Origin: Yoonia ponticola
Lineage (GTDB): Bacteria > Pseudomonadota > Alphaproteobacteria > Rhodobacterales > Rhodobacteraceae
Direction of reading: 5' to 3'
DNA: 54,313 nt
Assembly (NCBI RefSeq): GCF_014199395.1
Contig: NZ_JACIJM010000016.1
Location: 1 to 54,313 of the forward strand
Made by a program: the position numbers and the translations under genes
Shown: positions 1-7,534 of the stretch, piece by piece
How positions within the stretch are numbered: the stretch's first letter is position 1
Layout of the letters: the number at the start of each line of letters is the position of its first letter
Notes under the pieces: model-generated
Seen by the model: only the letters and a program-made list of their open reading frames with translations
What the model was told of the DNA's origin: nothing
The model's database searches: none

Positions 1-42
1 AATCCCACGGTCACACTCCAATCCTGCTTGTTCAACAGGGAA

Positions 43-86
43 GTGTGACACTTCTACTTTGCAGATGTGGGACATTCTAACTTTGC
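43..86. repeat. Two direct copies of a 20-bp motif, possible IS21-family end
   Basis: Two imperfect 20-bp direct repeats lie at 43-62 (GTGTGACACTTCTACTTTGC) and 67-86 (GTGGGACATTCTAACTTTGC); 15 of 20 positions match. Short repeated blocks ending in CTTTGC with a GACA core resemble the multiple terminal repeats of IS21-family elements. No transposase is visible, and the rest of such an element would lie left of the window. The family assignment is recalled resemblance only. Confidence 0.35.
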
Positions 87-312
87 GGCGACATCCACTT
101 CACCGATAATGAAGATTATGTAACCAACTTTGCCGAACGCTCTATATCGCTGCAATCTTTTCATTGATCATATGTCAAAGTTGCATCAATGCGGTCTTTT
201 AATTGCCTTTATGGCAGCCTAAATGATGTCATGATATCCGCGACGGTCTTGCAAGATATTTCTTAACACGTGGATATTTACTTGGGCGGTACAGCGCGGG
301 ATTACTGTCAGT

Positions 313-939
313 ATGGAAACGAAAGCCCTTCACCTTACGATAGAGAAAAACATCGAACCACTTAGGGTTCAGTTAGGTGTTCCGGCCGCGAAAGCTGTGC
401 CTGATGTATTAGATCAGATGCTTTTTGGCTCAATCAAGGAACAAGATGGCAGCAAGTTAGCCTCTGTTGAGCAGACCAATTGGAAAACTTTTGCCGTTTT
501 AGATGCCGCAAAAGTTCCTAATTTAGTGGAAATGCTTGAAGCTTCGGGTCTTGAACACAGCTGCTTGTTTAAGGGCGGCGCCTACGATGAGCTGAAAGAC
601 GTGGCTCCGTGGCTTGTGGAGCTTAAACTTGAAAACAGCTTTACGCGACGTGTATTTGTAAAATCGGACGAACCTTGGCACCTTTGGGACAGCGAACCAG
701 GTATATTTATAAGGTCACAGTCTACCCTCAATGAGCTTCGTTCTCACTTCCGAAAATTTACCAGAGTAAACGATGATGCCGGAAAGTGGTTCTACTTTCG
801 CTTTTGGGAAGGTTCTCAAATACCACGACTGATCAGTGATCCCGCATTCGAACCTGTTCTTGTCAAATTGTGTGGCGACCACATCATCATTTGGCGGCAC
901 TTAGACAGAGCTTATTGTCTGAGCGTAACCGAACTCTAA
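313..939 (+). CDS. DUF4123-type T6SS adaptor, short form (208 aa)
   Basis: DUF4123 proteins are cytoplasmic adaptors/chaperones that load T6SS effectors onto VgrG or PAAR. This protein shares a long run of signature blocks with the adaptor at 30585-31610 (FAILDAAK-type start, CLFKG.AYDELK, APW, SEPGI.IRS, LR.HFRKFTR, W.F.RFW), so the family call is good. It is only 208 aa, against 320-440 aa for the other three adaptors in the window. It stops just after the DUF4123 lobe and lacks their alpha-helical C-terminal part. The first ATG at 313 is used; no strong ribosome site is seen. Its stop overlaps the stop of the convergent immunity gene by 4 bp. It may be a truncated remnant, or a minimal adaptor for the Ntox15 toxin encoded opposite it. 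Confidence 0.75.
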   Translation: METKALHLTIEKNIEPLRVQLGVPAAKAVPDVLDQMLFGSIKEQDGSKLASVEQTNWKTFAVLDAAKVPNLVEMLEASGLEHSCLFKGGAYDELKDVAPWLVELKLENSFTRRVFVKSDEPWHLWDSEPGIFIRSQSTLNELRSHFRKFTRVNDDAGKWFYFRFWEGSQIPRLISDPAFEPVLVKLCGDHIIIWRHLDRAYCLSVTEL

Positions 940-1646
940 CCGATTTCTCTCACACGTTTGATCCCAGAGCGGTCTAGCTTGGTCAAATAGAATGGTTGCA
1001 GTTGTGCCAACAATGCAAAGTGCTCTAGCGCCTTCACTTTTTTGACGTTTTCAACACGACGAGTCGGGCTGTCCGCACCTACCAGGCCAAGTGCTGGGAA
1101 AAATCCAAAGCAGTCGCCCAATTCTAACGCACCGTGCGCCGCTATGCATGACTGAAGCATTTCGCTTCCGCGGTAATCTAGAAAGTCCAGTTCCTCTGGC
1201 TCAAAAACCACGGCGCCACTTGCGACGATGTTCGGATCCGGCGTGCCTTGTCGCTGCGGCACTATACCTGGAGCGAATTCCGTGGGTGCCAAAGCAACGG
1301 AGGTCAATTGGCCTTCGGCTAAGTAAATGACAATGTTTCCGTGTTTCTTGGACCAGACATGTAAATTTCCAAATGCAGTATAGGAAACGACGGTACAATC
1401 TCGATGGTCCAAGTCGGGATCGCCTTTAAAAACAAGGGCAAGGATGGGAGCGAATGCCGAAGCAGGACAAATTGTCACGCCTCCATCTAAGTAGCAGGCA
1501 TGACCACTATGTTCCATAAACTCAAATAGGCGCTCAGGAAGCCTCTTGTTTAGATAGGTAAGTTCGCTGGGCGAAAAAGGATTCCTTGCATGTGCGTCAC
1601 CTAATTCATCTGCGATAAATTGAAAATTCTCGTCCATATTCGTCAC
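936..1646 (-). CDS. Immunity protein with GAD-like/DUF1851 architecture, partner of Ntox15 toxin
   Basis: A 236-aa soluble protein with no signal peptide, encoded 8 bp downstream of the Ntox15 toxin gene on the same strand. Its layout and motifs fit the GAD-like plus DUF1851 immunity proteins known as Tdi partners of Agrobacterium Tde DNases: N-terminal GAD-like part, a central segment with FGNLHVWSK, and a C-terminal DUF1851-like part with LGDCFGFFPALGLVGA. Those proteins bind the toxin in the cytoplasm and block DNA cleavage. The position immediately after the toxin supports the role. The match to the family is from memory of its motifs and context. Binding to this particular toxin is inferred. 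Confidence 0.75.
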   Translation of the reverse strand: MTNMDENFQFIADELGDAHARNPFSPSELTYLNKRLPERLFEFMEHSGHACYLDGGVTICPASAFAPILALVFKGDPDLDHRDCTVVSYTAFGNLHVWSKKHGNIVIYLAEGQLTSVALAPTEFAPGIVPQRQGTPDPNIVASGAVVFEPEELDFLDYRGSEMLQSCIAAHGALELGDCFGFFPALGLVGADSPTRRVENVKKVKALEHFALLAQLQPFYLTKLDRSGIKRVREIG

Positions 1647-1654
1647 CTGTCACT

Positions 1655-3364
1655 TTACCTGCATCGCCGCAAGGTAACATCCATATTTCTGTTGGACATC
1701 CCATTGTTTCGCATATCACGTGCTGCAACGCCGATGCCTTCAGACCGACTGTCACGAGGCCATTGCCTCCCAATACCCTGGTTTTCTGCCGCGCCACCAA
1801 TTCCTACACTAGACGGATCTCCGCCTGCAATAATGTCCAGGTAATGGGTAGCATTCAAGTTGTTCATCTGTTGTCGAATTTGCGCAGGTGTGAAGCCTTG
1901 GGATTGTAAAAGCTGCCTGTGAGTTGCGCGCGCCCGTTGCTGGGTAGAGTTGTCGCGCAGAAGGTCCGTGAATGATCCACCGGACCATTCTCCCATCGCC
2001 TGTAGTCGAGCCTTTTCTGCACGAGCTTGATCAAGTATTTGATGGGCATAAGCCATGTCATCCGCAGTCATCGCATTGATGGTCGCCATTTGTTCGGCAA
2101 GTTGGCGGTCAAACTCAACCGAGTCGGCACCATTGGGTAGGTCAAAGCAAGGGACATCGTGGCGGGAAACCTTGCGGGTAATACGCGTAATTTGCTCCGT
2201 GGCACTTTCTGCTACCTCTGATATTTTTGCCTTCAACGCACGAATTAGATCGATGATTTTGTTACTGATTCTTCGGAGAAGGTTGAAAACCTTCAATAAA
2301 GCAACACCGGCTCTTCCGGCGCTTTTCAGGGAATTTGTGACGCGAAGAACAAAAGCCGCCAACCGAGCATATAGAGCTGGGGCGGTGCCGCCGCCGGTGA
2401 AAAAAGCCAGAACAGCAAACAAAATCGCGATAATCGCTTCCGGTAAAAGATAGCCTACACCGGTTGCGACCATTTCACTGTAAAAATTTGGCGGAATCAT
2501 CATGAATACGCCAAGAACAGTTGCGCCTAATACGCGTAGCACGGATGTGCGCGTCGCGAGTTCAATCATCGCAGCGGCCCATTCCGCACTCCGATCAACC
2601 AAGTCTTCCAAAAGTCTTGCGATTTCCTCCAATCCTGGAATGTTTTTCAAGGCTGCGCTCAGAGCTGCGATCCCACTTTCGAACGCGTCTATCGCGCCTT
2701 CGCCTAAATTTTTCAGAAGTTCAAATATTTGATCCCGGTTGTCCCATAAGGCTTTAGCACTCTCAGACACGCTGTCCCAAGCGTCTCCGATCATTTCGGG
2801 GAGGTTATAGAGCCAGTCGCCGACGGCATTCCAAAAATCGCCTTCACCTTCCCACCAAGATGAAACTCCGTTCTGCAAGCCGGTCCAAAGGCTACCTAGA
2901 AAGCCTAACCATCCAGACTCCTCCCATTCAATGGTCCATGGTCCCATTGCAGTTTCCATCTCGCCTGCAAATTCCTCAAGATCGCTTATGATTGCTGCCT
3001 CAAGATCCGCCGGGTCCGGGCCTGCCTGTGGTTCGATGCGCGCGATTACTCGGCCAAAATGTGGCGCAGTCCCCTCAAAGCTACCTAGATCCGGTCTAAT
3101 TGCGTCGGCGACCGTTCCATCTTCCTGCCCGAAACTACTCGTCCCAAGTGTTTCGCCGCCTGCGTCAATTACTTCTCCGTCACTATACTCGACGCGCACT
3201 TGGGCTTGAGTGATTGGTGTTCTCCACAGGTCATCATAATTGGCCTCAACGCGAAAATTGCTCATGCAAGGTATACAGGCTTGGCCGACCGGCGAATTTG
3301 GTTGTGCGCTAGCCAAAGCCGAAGCCGAGCTGACGCTAGCGGATTGCTGCGGTGTTCCTGACAT
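1655..3364 (-). CDS. T6SS DNase effector with C-terminal Ntox15 toxin domain
   Basis: 569 aa. The C-terminal ~160 residues carry the Ntox15 (Tde-type DNase) signature: an EFDRQLA block, the HxxD catalytic motif as H507-Y-L-D510, then IAGGDP and a terminal NMDVTLRRC block. In the known family the HxxD residues are required for DNA degradation in target cells. The N-terminus has a CIPC motif near residues 30-33, then a tryptophan-rich acidic region. Residues ~270-345 are hydrophobic with a Gly/Ala-rich stretch, probably the part that crosses the target inner membrane; this role is inferred. The start ATG overlaps the stop of the upstream 232-aa gene (TAATG), so the two are translationally coupled. 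The immunity gene follows directly. No PAAR or VgrG is attached, so delivery must use a carrier. Confidence 0.88.
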   Translation of the reverse strand: MSGTPQQSASVSSASALASAQPNSPVGQACIPCMSNFRVEANYDDLWRTPITQAQVRVEYSDGEVIDAGGETLGTSSFGQEDGTVADAIRPDLGSFEGTAPHFGRVIARIEPQAGPDPADLEAAIISDLEEFAGEMETAMGPWTIEWEESGWLGFLGSLWTGLQNGVSSWWEGEGDFWNAVGDWLYNLPEMIGDAWDSVSESAKALWDNRDQIFELLKNLGEGAIDAFESGIAALSAALKNIPGLEEIARLLEDLVDRSAEWAAAMIELATRTSVLRVLGATVLGVFMMIPPNFYSEMVATGVGYLLPEAIIAILFAVLAFFTGGGTAPALYARLAAFVLRVTNSLKSAGRAGVALLKVFNLLRRISNKIIDLIRALKAKISEVAESATEQITRITRKVSRHDVPCFDLPNGADSVEFDRQLAEQMATINAMTADDMAYAHQILDQARAEKARLQAMGEWSGGSFTDLLRDNSTQQRARATHRQLLQSQGFTPAQIRQQMNNLNATHYLDIIAGGDPSSVGIGGAAENQGIGRQWPRDSRSEGIGVAARDMRNNGMSNRNMDVTLRRCR

Positions 3365-4062
3365 TAGTTTATCTCCCTGAGTTTTGCGATAAGCTTTGTC
3401 AGCTGTTGGTCTGAGATGGGTTCGGCCATCAAGTAATGCATCAATTTCGTGTACTGTGGATCATTCCACCAATTCGCTCCAAAAATCAGCGCCCCCGCAG
3501 TAAGTATCGTGCGTTTTAAAGCCGATTTGGTTTCGGGCAGTCTTGACCGCAGCCAAGTTAGATATTGACTGTTGTAGTCTTCTGTAAACATCGACCAATG
3601 ATTTGGCACAAGATAGCGAATGTTGCGATCTGAATCATCGCAGCTTTGTTTCATAAGTTCTTCTAATCGTTCAGCGAAATGCAGAACGCTGTCGTCATGC
3701 CAAAGAAGAGAAAGCCAATCGTCAGTGGCTTTCATAAGTAGGCGCGAACAGCGCGTTCGTTCGACGTTTTGATTTTGCACTGATTCAGAAATATAAGTCG
3801 CAAAGCGAGGGTCTTTCCAAAAATGGTGCCCCAAGGATACAGCAACAACGCATAGCTTCGCGACATCGCGGCCGCCAGTAACTTGATACGAGCTTGCCCA
3901 AATTTCGACATCACTGCAAATTTGCTCTAGATCCAGGGTGCTGACGTTCAACACATCAAAGTAGTCAGAGAAGCTGCCTCTAATTTTACCAGCGGTTTCG
4001 CTCACCCAAAGATCACGGTTGGATCTCTCGAGTGCAACGAAGATTTCTGCTGATAGTTTCAT
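3364..4062 (-). CDS. Hypothetical protein in adaptor position upstream of Ntox15 toxin
   Basis: 232 aa, soluble, helix-rich, no recognised domain. It contains two similar segments, SLGHHFWKDPRFATYI (about residues 75-90) and FGANWWNDPQYTKLMHYL (about 194-211). This small G-x-x-[FW]-x-x-DP pattern also occurs in the C-terminal lobe of the DUF4123 adaptor at 21250-22572 (GYKFYEDPFL). It is the first gene of the toxin operon, where the other effector operons in this window have their DUF4123 adaptor. It may supply a chaperone or adaptor C-lobe function in place of the full protein; this is inference from position and a short motif. It could equally be a second immunity or accessory protein. Confidence 0.6.
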   Translation of the reverse strand: MKLSAEIFVALERSNRDLWVSETAGKIRGSFSDYFDVLNVSTLDLEQICSDVEIWASSYQVTGGRDVAKLCVVAVSLGHHFWKDPRFATYISESVQNQNVERTRCSRLLMKATDDWLSLLWHDDSVLHFAERLEELMKQSCDDSDRNIRYLVPNHWSMFTEDYNSQYLTWLRSRLPETKSALKRTILTAGALIFGANWWNDPQYTKLMHYLMAEPISDQQLTKLIAKLREIN

Positions 4063-4407
4063 ACTAATTAATCCAAATCCGCGGCAGAAGTACTTTAGCG
4101 TTTCATCGCCTTAAGGCTAGTTGAAAATATGCCAGATTGGTAAAATAGCGCATTTTTCAGCTGAAGCGGCAAGGCATCTCAAAAAACCTAGTAGGGTCTT
4201 AACGAAGCCGAAATACAGGAGTGAAAAGTGCATAATGGCCCGCTGTGTCTCAGTGAAAAGCCTAAAAAGTGGCCGTTGGTGAGAATTCAGACCGCATCAT
4301 CAGCAAGTAGCTTGAACAGTTCATCATCCATGACCCTATTCTGTTCTCTTATGTCACAAGTGAACCCAGGCTGGAGCGGCCAGCCCTAATTTGAGAAGAC
4401 AGAGTTT

Positions 4408-4595
4408 ATGCACAAGGCATTGAGCGTTACGATTGCCGTTGTTGGGCTGCTTTGTTGACTCCGAATAAAAATGGCACCCTAGAGGTCTGGGGTTGGAGTG
4501 CGCGCAAGCGTCCATTTTGGCGAGACGACAATGGTACAATTGATAAATTTGTTAGCGTCGAGCTATGGCAATTCTGCCAGCAACAGTTTCTCTGA
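4408..4595 (+). pseudogene. Possible frameshifted small exported protein gene
   Basis: An ATG at 4408 opens MHKALSVTIAVVGLLC and then stops. One base earlier the reading continues in another frame for 46 codons (TPNKNGTLEVWGWSARK onward) to a stop at 4593. The first part looks like a signal peptide, so the two pieces may be one ~60-codon gene broken by a -1 frameshift. No homologue is recognised. The rest of the gap from 4063 to 4630 shows nothing clear. Confidence 0.25.
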
Positions 4596-4642
4596 TGTTC
4601 CCAAATGAATGCGTGTGAATGCTGTAACAGGTGGTATTTTTA

Positions 4643-5134
4643 ATGACGAGTCCCAAGATCAGAACATTTTGCCTCACGATCGCAGTCGCGGTAATATTTG
4701 CTACGCCATCCTACTATGCAATGAGATCCAGGCATTTAGCTGTACAGTATTCGGATGGCGCGTTTTGCTGGATTTTGCCTGGTGCGGATGGTCCGCAGAC
4801 GTTGGGACATGTTCGCGAAATGCATTTGTCTTTGTCACCTCCCAACGCGCTCGGATTTTGGGGCGATGTCATCGAACTGACGAGACGTGGCATTTATACA
4901 CGCCCACACTTTGCAATAGCCATTCCTCAACCCGCAAACCGAGAAGCAAGCCGCTTGCTCGCTTGGAGCTACCGCGAGACTGATTATTACGACCTAAGTG
5001 AGCGTGCCAGCGTTCTAGGGCTAGTGTGGTTCCCGGAGGATTGCGCAAGCCTTCTAGCGATACCACCTCTGGCGTCTGGCCCGCAGATTACATCCCCCGC
5101 AAACAACGCGCTGCGCCCTGTGCGTTCCGAGTGA
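4643..5134 (+). CDS. Hypothetical exported or membrane-anchored protein
   Basis: About 163 aa from the ATG at 4643 (an in-frame upstream start at 4631 is possible). The N-terminus TSPKIRTFCLTIAVAVIFA is a signal or anchor sequence, so the rest is probably periplasmic. The body has no recognised domain. The same frame continues past the TGA at 5132 for 44 sense codons, then another TGA at 5267, then 23 more ending in KVGFAQF and a stop at 5339. Those downstream codons read like real protein (for example EGYQLVTMKGSY and HGGSSYHWSGYSIDGL), so the annotated gene may be the front part of a longer gene decayed by two nonsense changes. An immunity-type role is possible given the setting, but is not supported directly. 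Confidence 0.45.
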   Translation: MTSPKIRTFCLTIAVAVIFATPSYYAMRSRHLAVQYSDGAFCWILPGADGPQTLGHVREMHLSLSPPNALGFWGDVIELTRRGIYTRPHFAIAIPQPANREASRLLAWSYRETDYYDLSERASVLGLVWFPEDCASLLAIPPLASGPQITSPANNALRPVRSE

Positions 5135-5341
5135 CCTGCCTACCGAAATAGCCCGAAGTCTTTGATCAAAGTTCCGGCCCTTCTCGGCGCATATGAGGAA
5201 ACGCTAAATTGGGTGCGCAGATTTGATAGTGAAGGGTATCAGTTGGTCACGATGAAGGGATCTTACTGACATGGTGGCAGCTCATATCACTGGTCGGGGT
5301 ACAGTATCGACGGGCTGAAAGTTGGCTTTGCTCAATTCTGA
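5135..5341 (+). pseudogene. In-frame continuation of the upstream gene beyond two TGA codons
   Basis: Directly after the stop at 5132-5134 the same frame stays open to TGA 5267-5269 and then to TGA 5339-5341. The peptide has balanced composition and glycine/aromatic motifs rather than random-looking sequence. It ends 8 bp before the stop of the convergent transporter gene. It is best read as the decayed 3' part of the gene that begins at 4643. Confidence 0.3.
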
Positions 5342-5348
5342 TCTCACA

Positions 5349-7133
5349 TCACAGCGGAAAGAATATGCTGATCGCAAAAGATGCGCTGATCCCTACCATG
5401 AGGTTCATGGGCACGCCGATTTTCAGAAAATCTGTAAAACGGTAGTTTCCCGCACCATAGACCAGTGTGTTGGTCTGATACCCGATTGGTGTCGCAAAGC
5501 TGGCACTTGCAGCGATCATCACAGCCACGGCAAGCGGTCGCGGGTCAACGCCCAGCTCTGCTGCCAGCGCGATCACGATCGGCGTGAACACCACGGCAAC
5601 AGCGTTATTTGTAACGGCCTCTGTCATGATTGACGCTACGAAATAGACCGCCAGCAACGTCAGGAACGGGGACAGTCCGGTCAATAGCGGCGTCAGCATA
5701 TCAACAATCAATTCGACTGCGCCTGTGTTTTCCAATCCAGCACCGATAATCAGCATCGCAAAAATCAATACAAGGATCGAACCATCCACGGACTGCCAAG
5801 CTTCATCACTGTCAATGCAGCGCAGCAGCAGGATCGCGGCCACGGCCACGAGCGCCAGAATACCAATCGGCATCACGTTTAGCGCCGCCAAAATCACGAT
5901 CCCCAACAGCGCGATGATCGCAATCGGGGCTTGCCTGCGGCGGTAGGCCCGCCCTGACGGTTCGGTGATCGACGCCACATCGCCAGTTTCCGCCAATGCG
6001 CGAAACCCTTCGGCGGGGCCCTCCAATAGCAGTTTGTCAGCGGCACGCAGGCGCACGCTAGACAGATCGGCCCCTGCGATATGCCCGTGACGGAAAGCAC
6101 CCAAAACCCGCACCCCCGCTTTGCGGCCCAACGCAAGATCGGCAATGCTACGCCCGACGGTATTGCGTTTAGGCGTGACAAAGGCCTCGGCGGTCAGCAA
6201 TTCCGTATCGGGGTCAGCCTCAGTCGTGCGCCGCATACCGACGCGCAGTCCTGAATGATCAACAAAGGTCAGCAGTTCCGATGTCGTTGTTATGACAATC
6301 ACCGCGTCGCCCCTTTGTGCGACATGATCGCCCAGATCGTTGCGGGTGATCTGCCCTGCCCGTTTCACGCCTTTGACCTGCACGCCGTCCCGTTCGAAAT
6401 CTGCGATTTTGCCCAGCGGTGTCCCAATGTGCGGATATCCATCGAGGATCGTGATTTCGGACAGAAAACAGGTTTCTTTACCACTATCAGTCCCGCCACC
6501 TGTTTTGCGGTGCGGCAATAACCAGCGCCCGAGGATCAACAGCGTCAGACTGCCGACCAGCGTGGCGACCAATCCCACGGGGGCTATCTCGAAAATAGAA
6601 AACGGCTCCATACCGCTTTCCGTGGCGATGCCGTCAACGATGATATTTGTCGATGTCCCAATCAGTGTACAAGTGCCGCCGAGGATCGCCACATAGGACA
6701 GCGGTATCAGCAATCGCGTCGATGCAATCTGCAAACTGGCGGCGAGCCGGATCACAACAGGGATCAGCACAAGCACAACTGGCGTGTTATTCATGAACGC
6801 CGATGCCGCAACCGCTGCGACGAAAAACACGATCATGGCGAGGATTGGACGATCTTGCGCTCGCGCAATCACCAGATTTGCGAGCGCGTCCAGCACACCA
6901 GTCCGCACCAACGCGCCCGACACGATGAACATGGCCCCGATCGTGATGGGGGCTGAATTTGAAAAGACGCTCATCACCTCGTCTTCGGGCACCAACCCCA
7001 GCACGATGTAAAGCGCTGCGGCCCCCGACGCTGTAACTTCAGGCGGAAATTTTTCGAATGCGAACGCGACAAAGAGCAGCAGCAATATCCCAAGCGCCAG
7101 ATAAGGAGCATTGTGTCCGATGAAATCGACCAT
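5349..7133 (-). CDS. SLC13/DASS-family anion permease with two TrkA-C domains
   Basis: About 594 aa when started at the ATG at 7133 (MVDFIGHNAPYLALGILL). This length and start match the common bacterial SLC13-type permeases with a central regulatory insert. Hydrophobic helices occupy the first ~190 residues, with the ion-transporter motifs FMNNTPVVLVLIPVV and LIGTSTNIIVDG. Two TrkA-C (RCK_C)-like domains follow (around ITILDGYPHIGTPLGKI and RNTVGRSIADL). A second helical block contains MTEAVTNNAVAVVFTPIVIALA. Such proteins move dicarboxylates, sulfate or related anions across the inner membrane with sodium or protons; the substrate here cannot be told. The frame is open up to 7463, but that extra sequence is hydrophilic and unlike the family, so it is not included. 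The gene is unrelated in function to the T6SS neighbours. Confidence 0.85.
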   Translation of the reverse strand: MVDFIGHNAPYLALGILLLLFVAFAFEKFPPEVTASGAAALYIVLGLVPEDEVMSVFSNSAPITIGAMFIVSGALVRTGVLDALANLVIARAQDRPILAMIVFFVAAVAASAFMNNTPVVLVLIPVVIRLAASLQIASTRLLIPLSYVAILGGTCTLIGTSTNIIVDGIATESGMEPFSIFEIAPVGLVATLVGSLTLLILGRWLLPHRKTGGGTDSGKETCFLSEITILDGYPHIGTPLGKIADFERDGVQVKGVKRAGQITRNDLGDHVAQRGDAVIVITTTSELLTFVDHSGLRVGMRRTTEADPDTELLTAEAFVTPKRNTVGRSIADLALGRKAGVRVLGAFRHGHIAGADLSSVRLRAADKLLLEGPAEGFRALAETGDVASITEPSGRAYRRRQAPIAIIALLGIVILAALNVMPIGILALVAVAAILLLRCIDSDEAWQSVDGSILVLIFAMLIIGAGLENTGAVELIVDMLTPLLTGLSPFLTLLAVYFVASIMTEAVTNNAVAVVFTPIVIALAAELGVDPRPLAVAVMIAASASFATPIGYQTNTLVYGAGNYRFTDFLKIGVPMNLMVGISASFAISIFFPL

Positions 7134-7534
7134 CCCTGAGCAGAATCCTGTAATATACGACATAGATGACGTTAACATTGCACGCGTGACACCACTGCTC
7201 AACAAGACCTCATCGGCGGTCCTTTGAAAGTTGAACCCTAGCTGCGTCGCGAGAAGTACCAACTTCGAAGTTAGGATGGGCGCGCTGAAAAGCAATGTGG
7301 TTGGAAATTTAACGTGTGGGCCACACGACTGTGCGTGGAATCGCGACACCTGCACTGGCGCGGACCCGTCTTGTGAAGCCATCAATATTTCAACTGTCGG
7401 TGTAATGGGCGTTAAATGGCCAACGCTTGAAATCCCATCACGCGGCTTGAACGACCATATCAACCAACAGTTGCTTATCGTTTTGCGTTGGGTATGGTGA
7501 CGGCTGTAACGAATAGCTGAGTCAGGTTGAGGTC

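Noticed and set aside
4609..4983. Overlapping plus-strand frame of 124 codons
   Set aside because: Cys- and Ser-rich shadow of the frame with the signal peptide at 4643; no ribosome site and odd composition.
7134..7463. N-terminal 110-residue extension of the SLC13 permease
   Set aside because: Hydrophilic, no family counterpart, and the normal first helix begins after MVDFIGHNAP; treated as upstream non-coding sequence.
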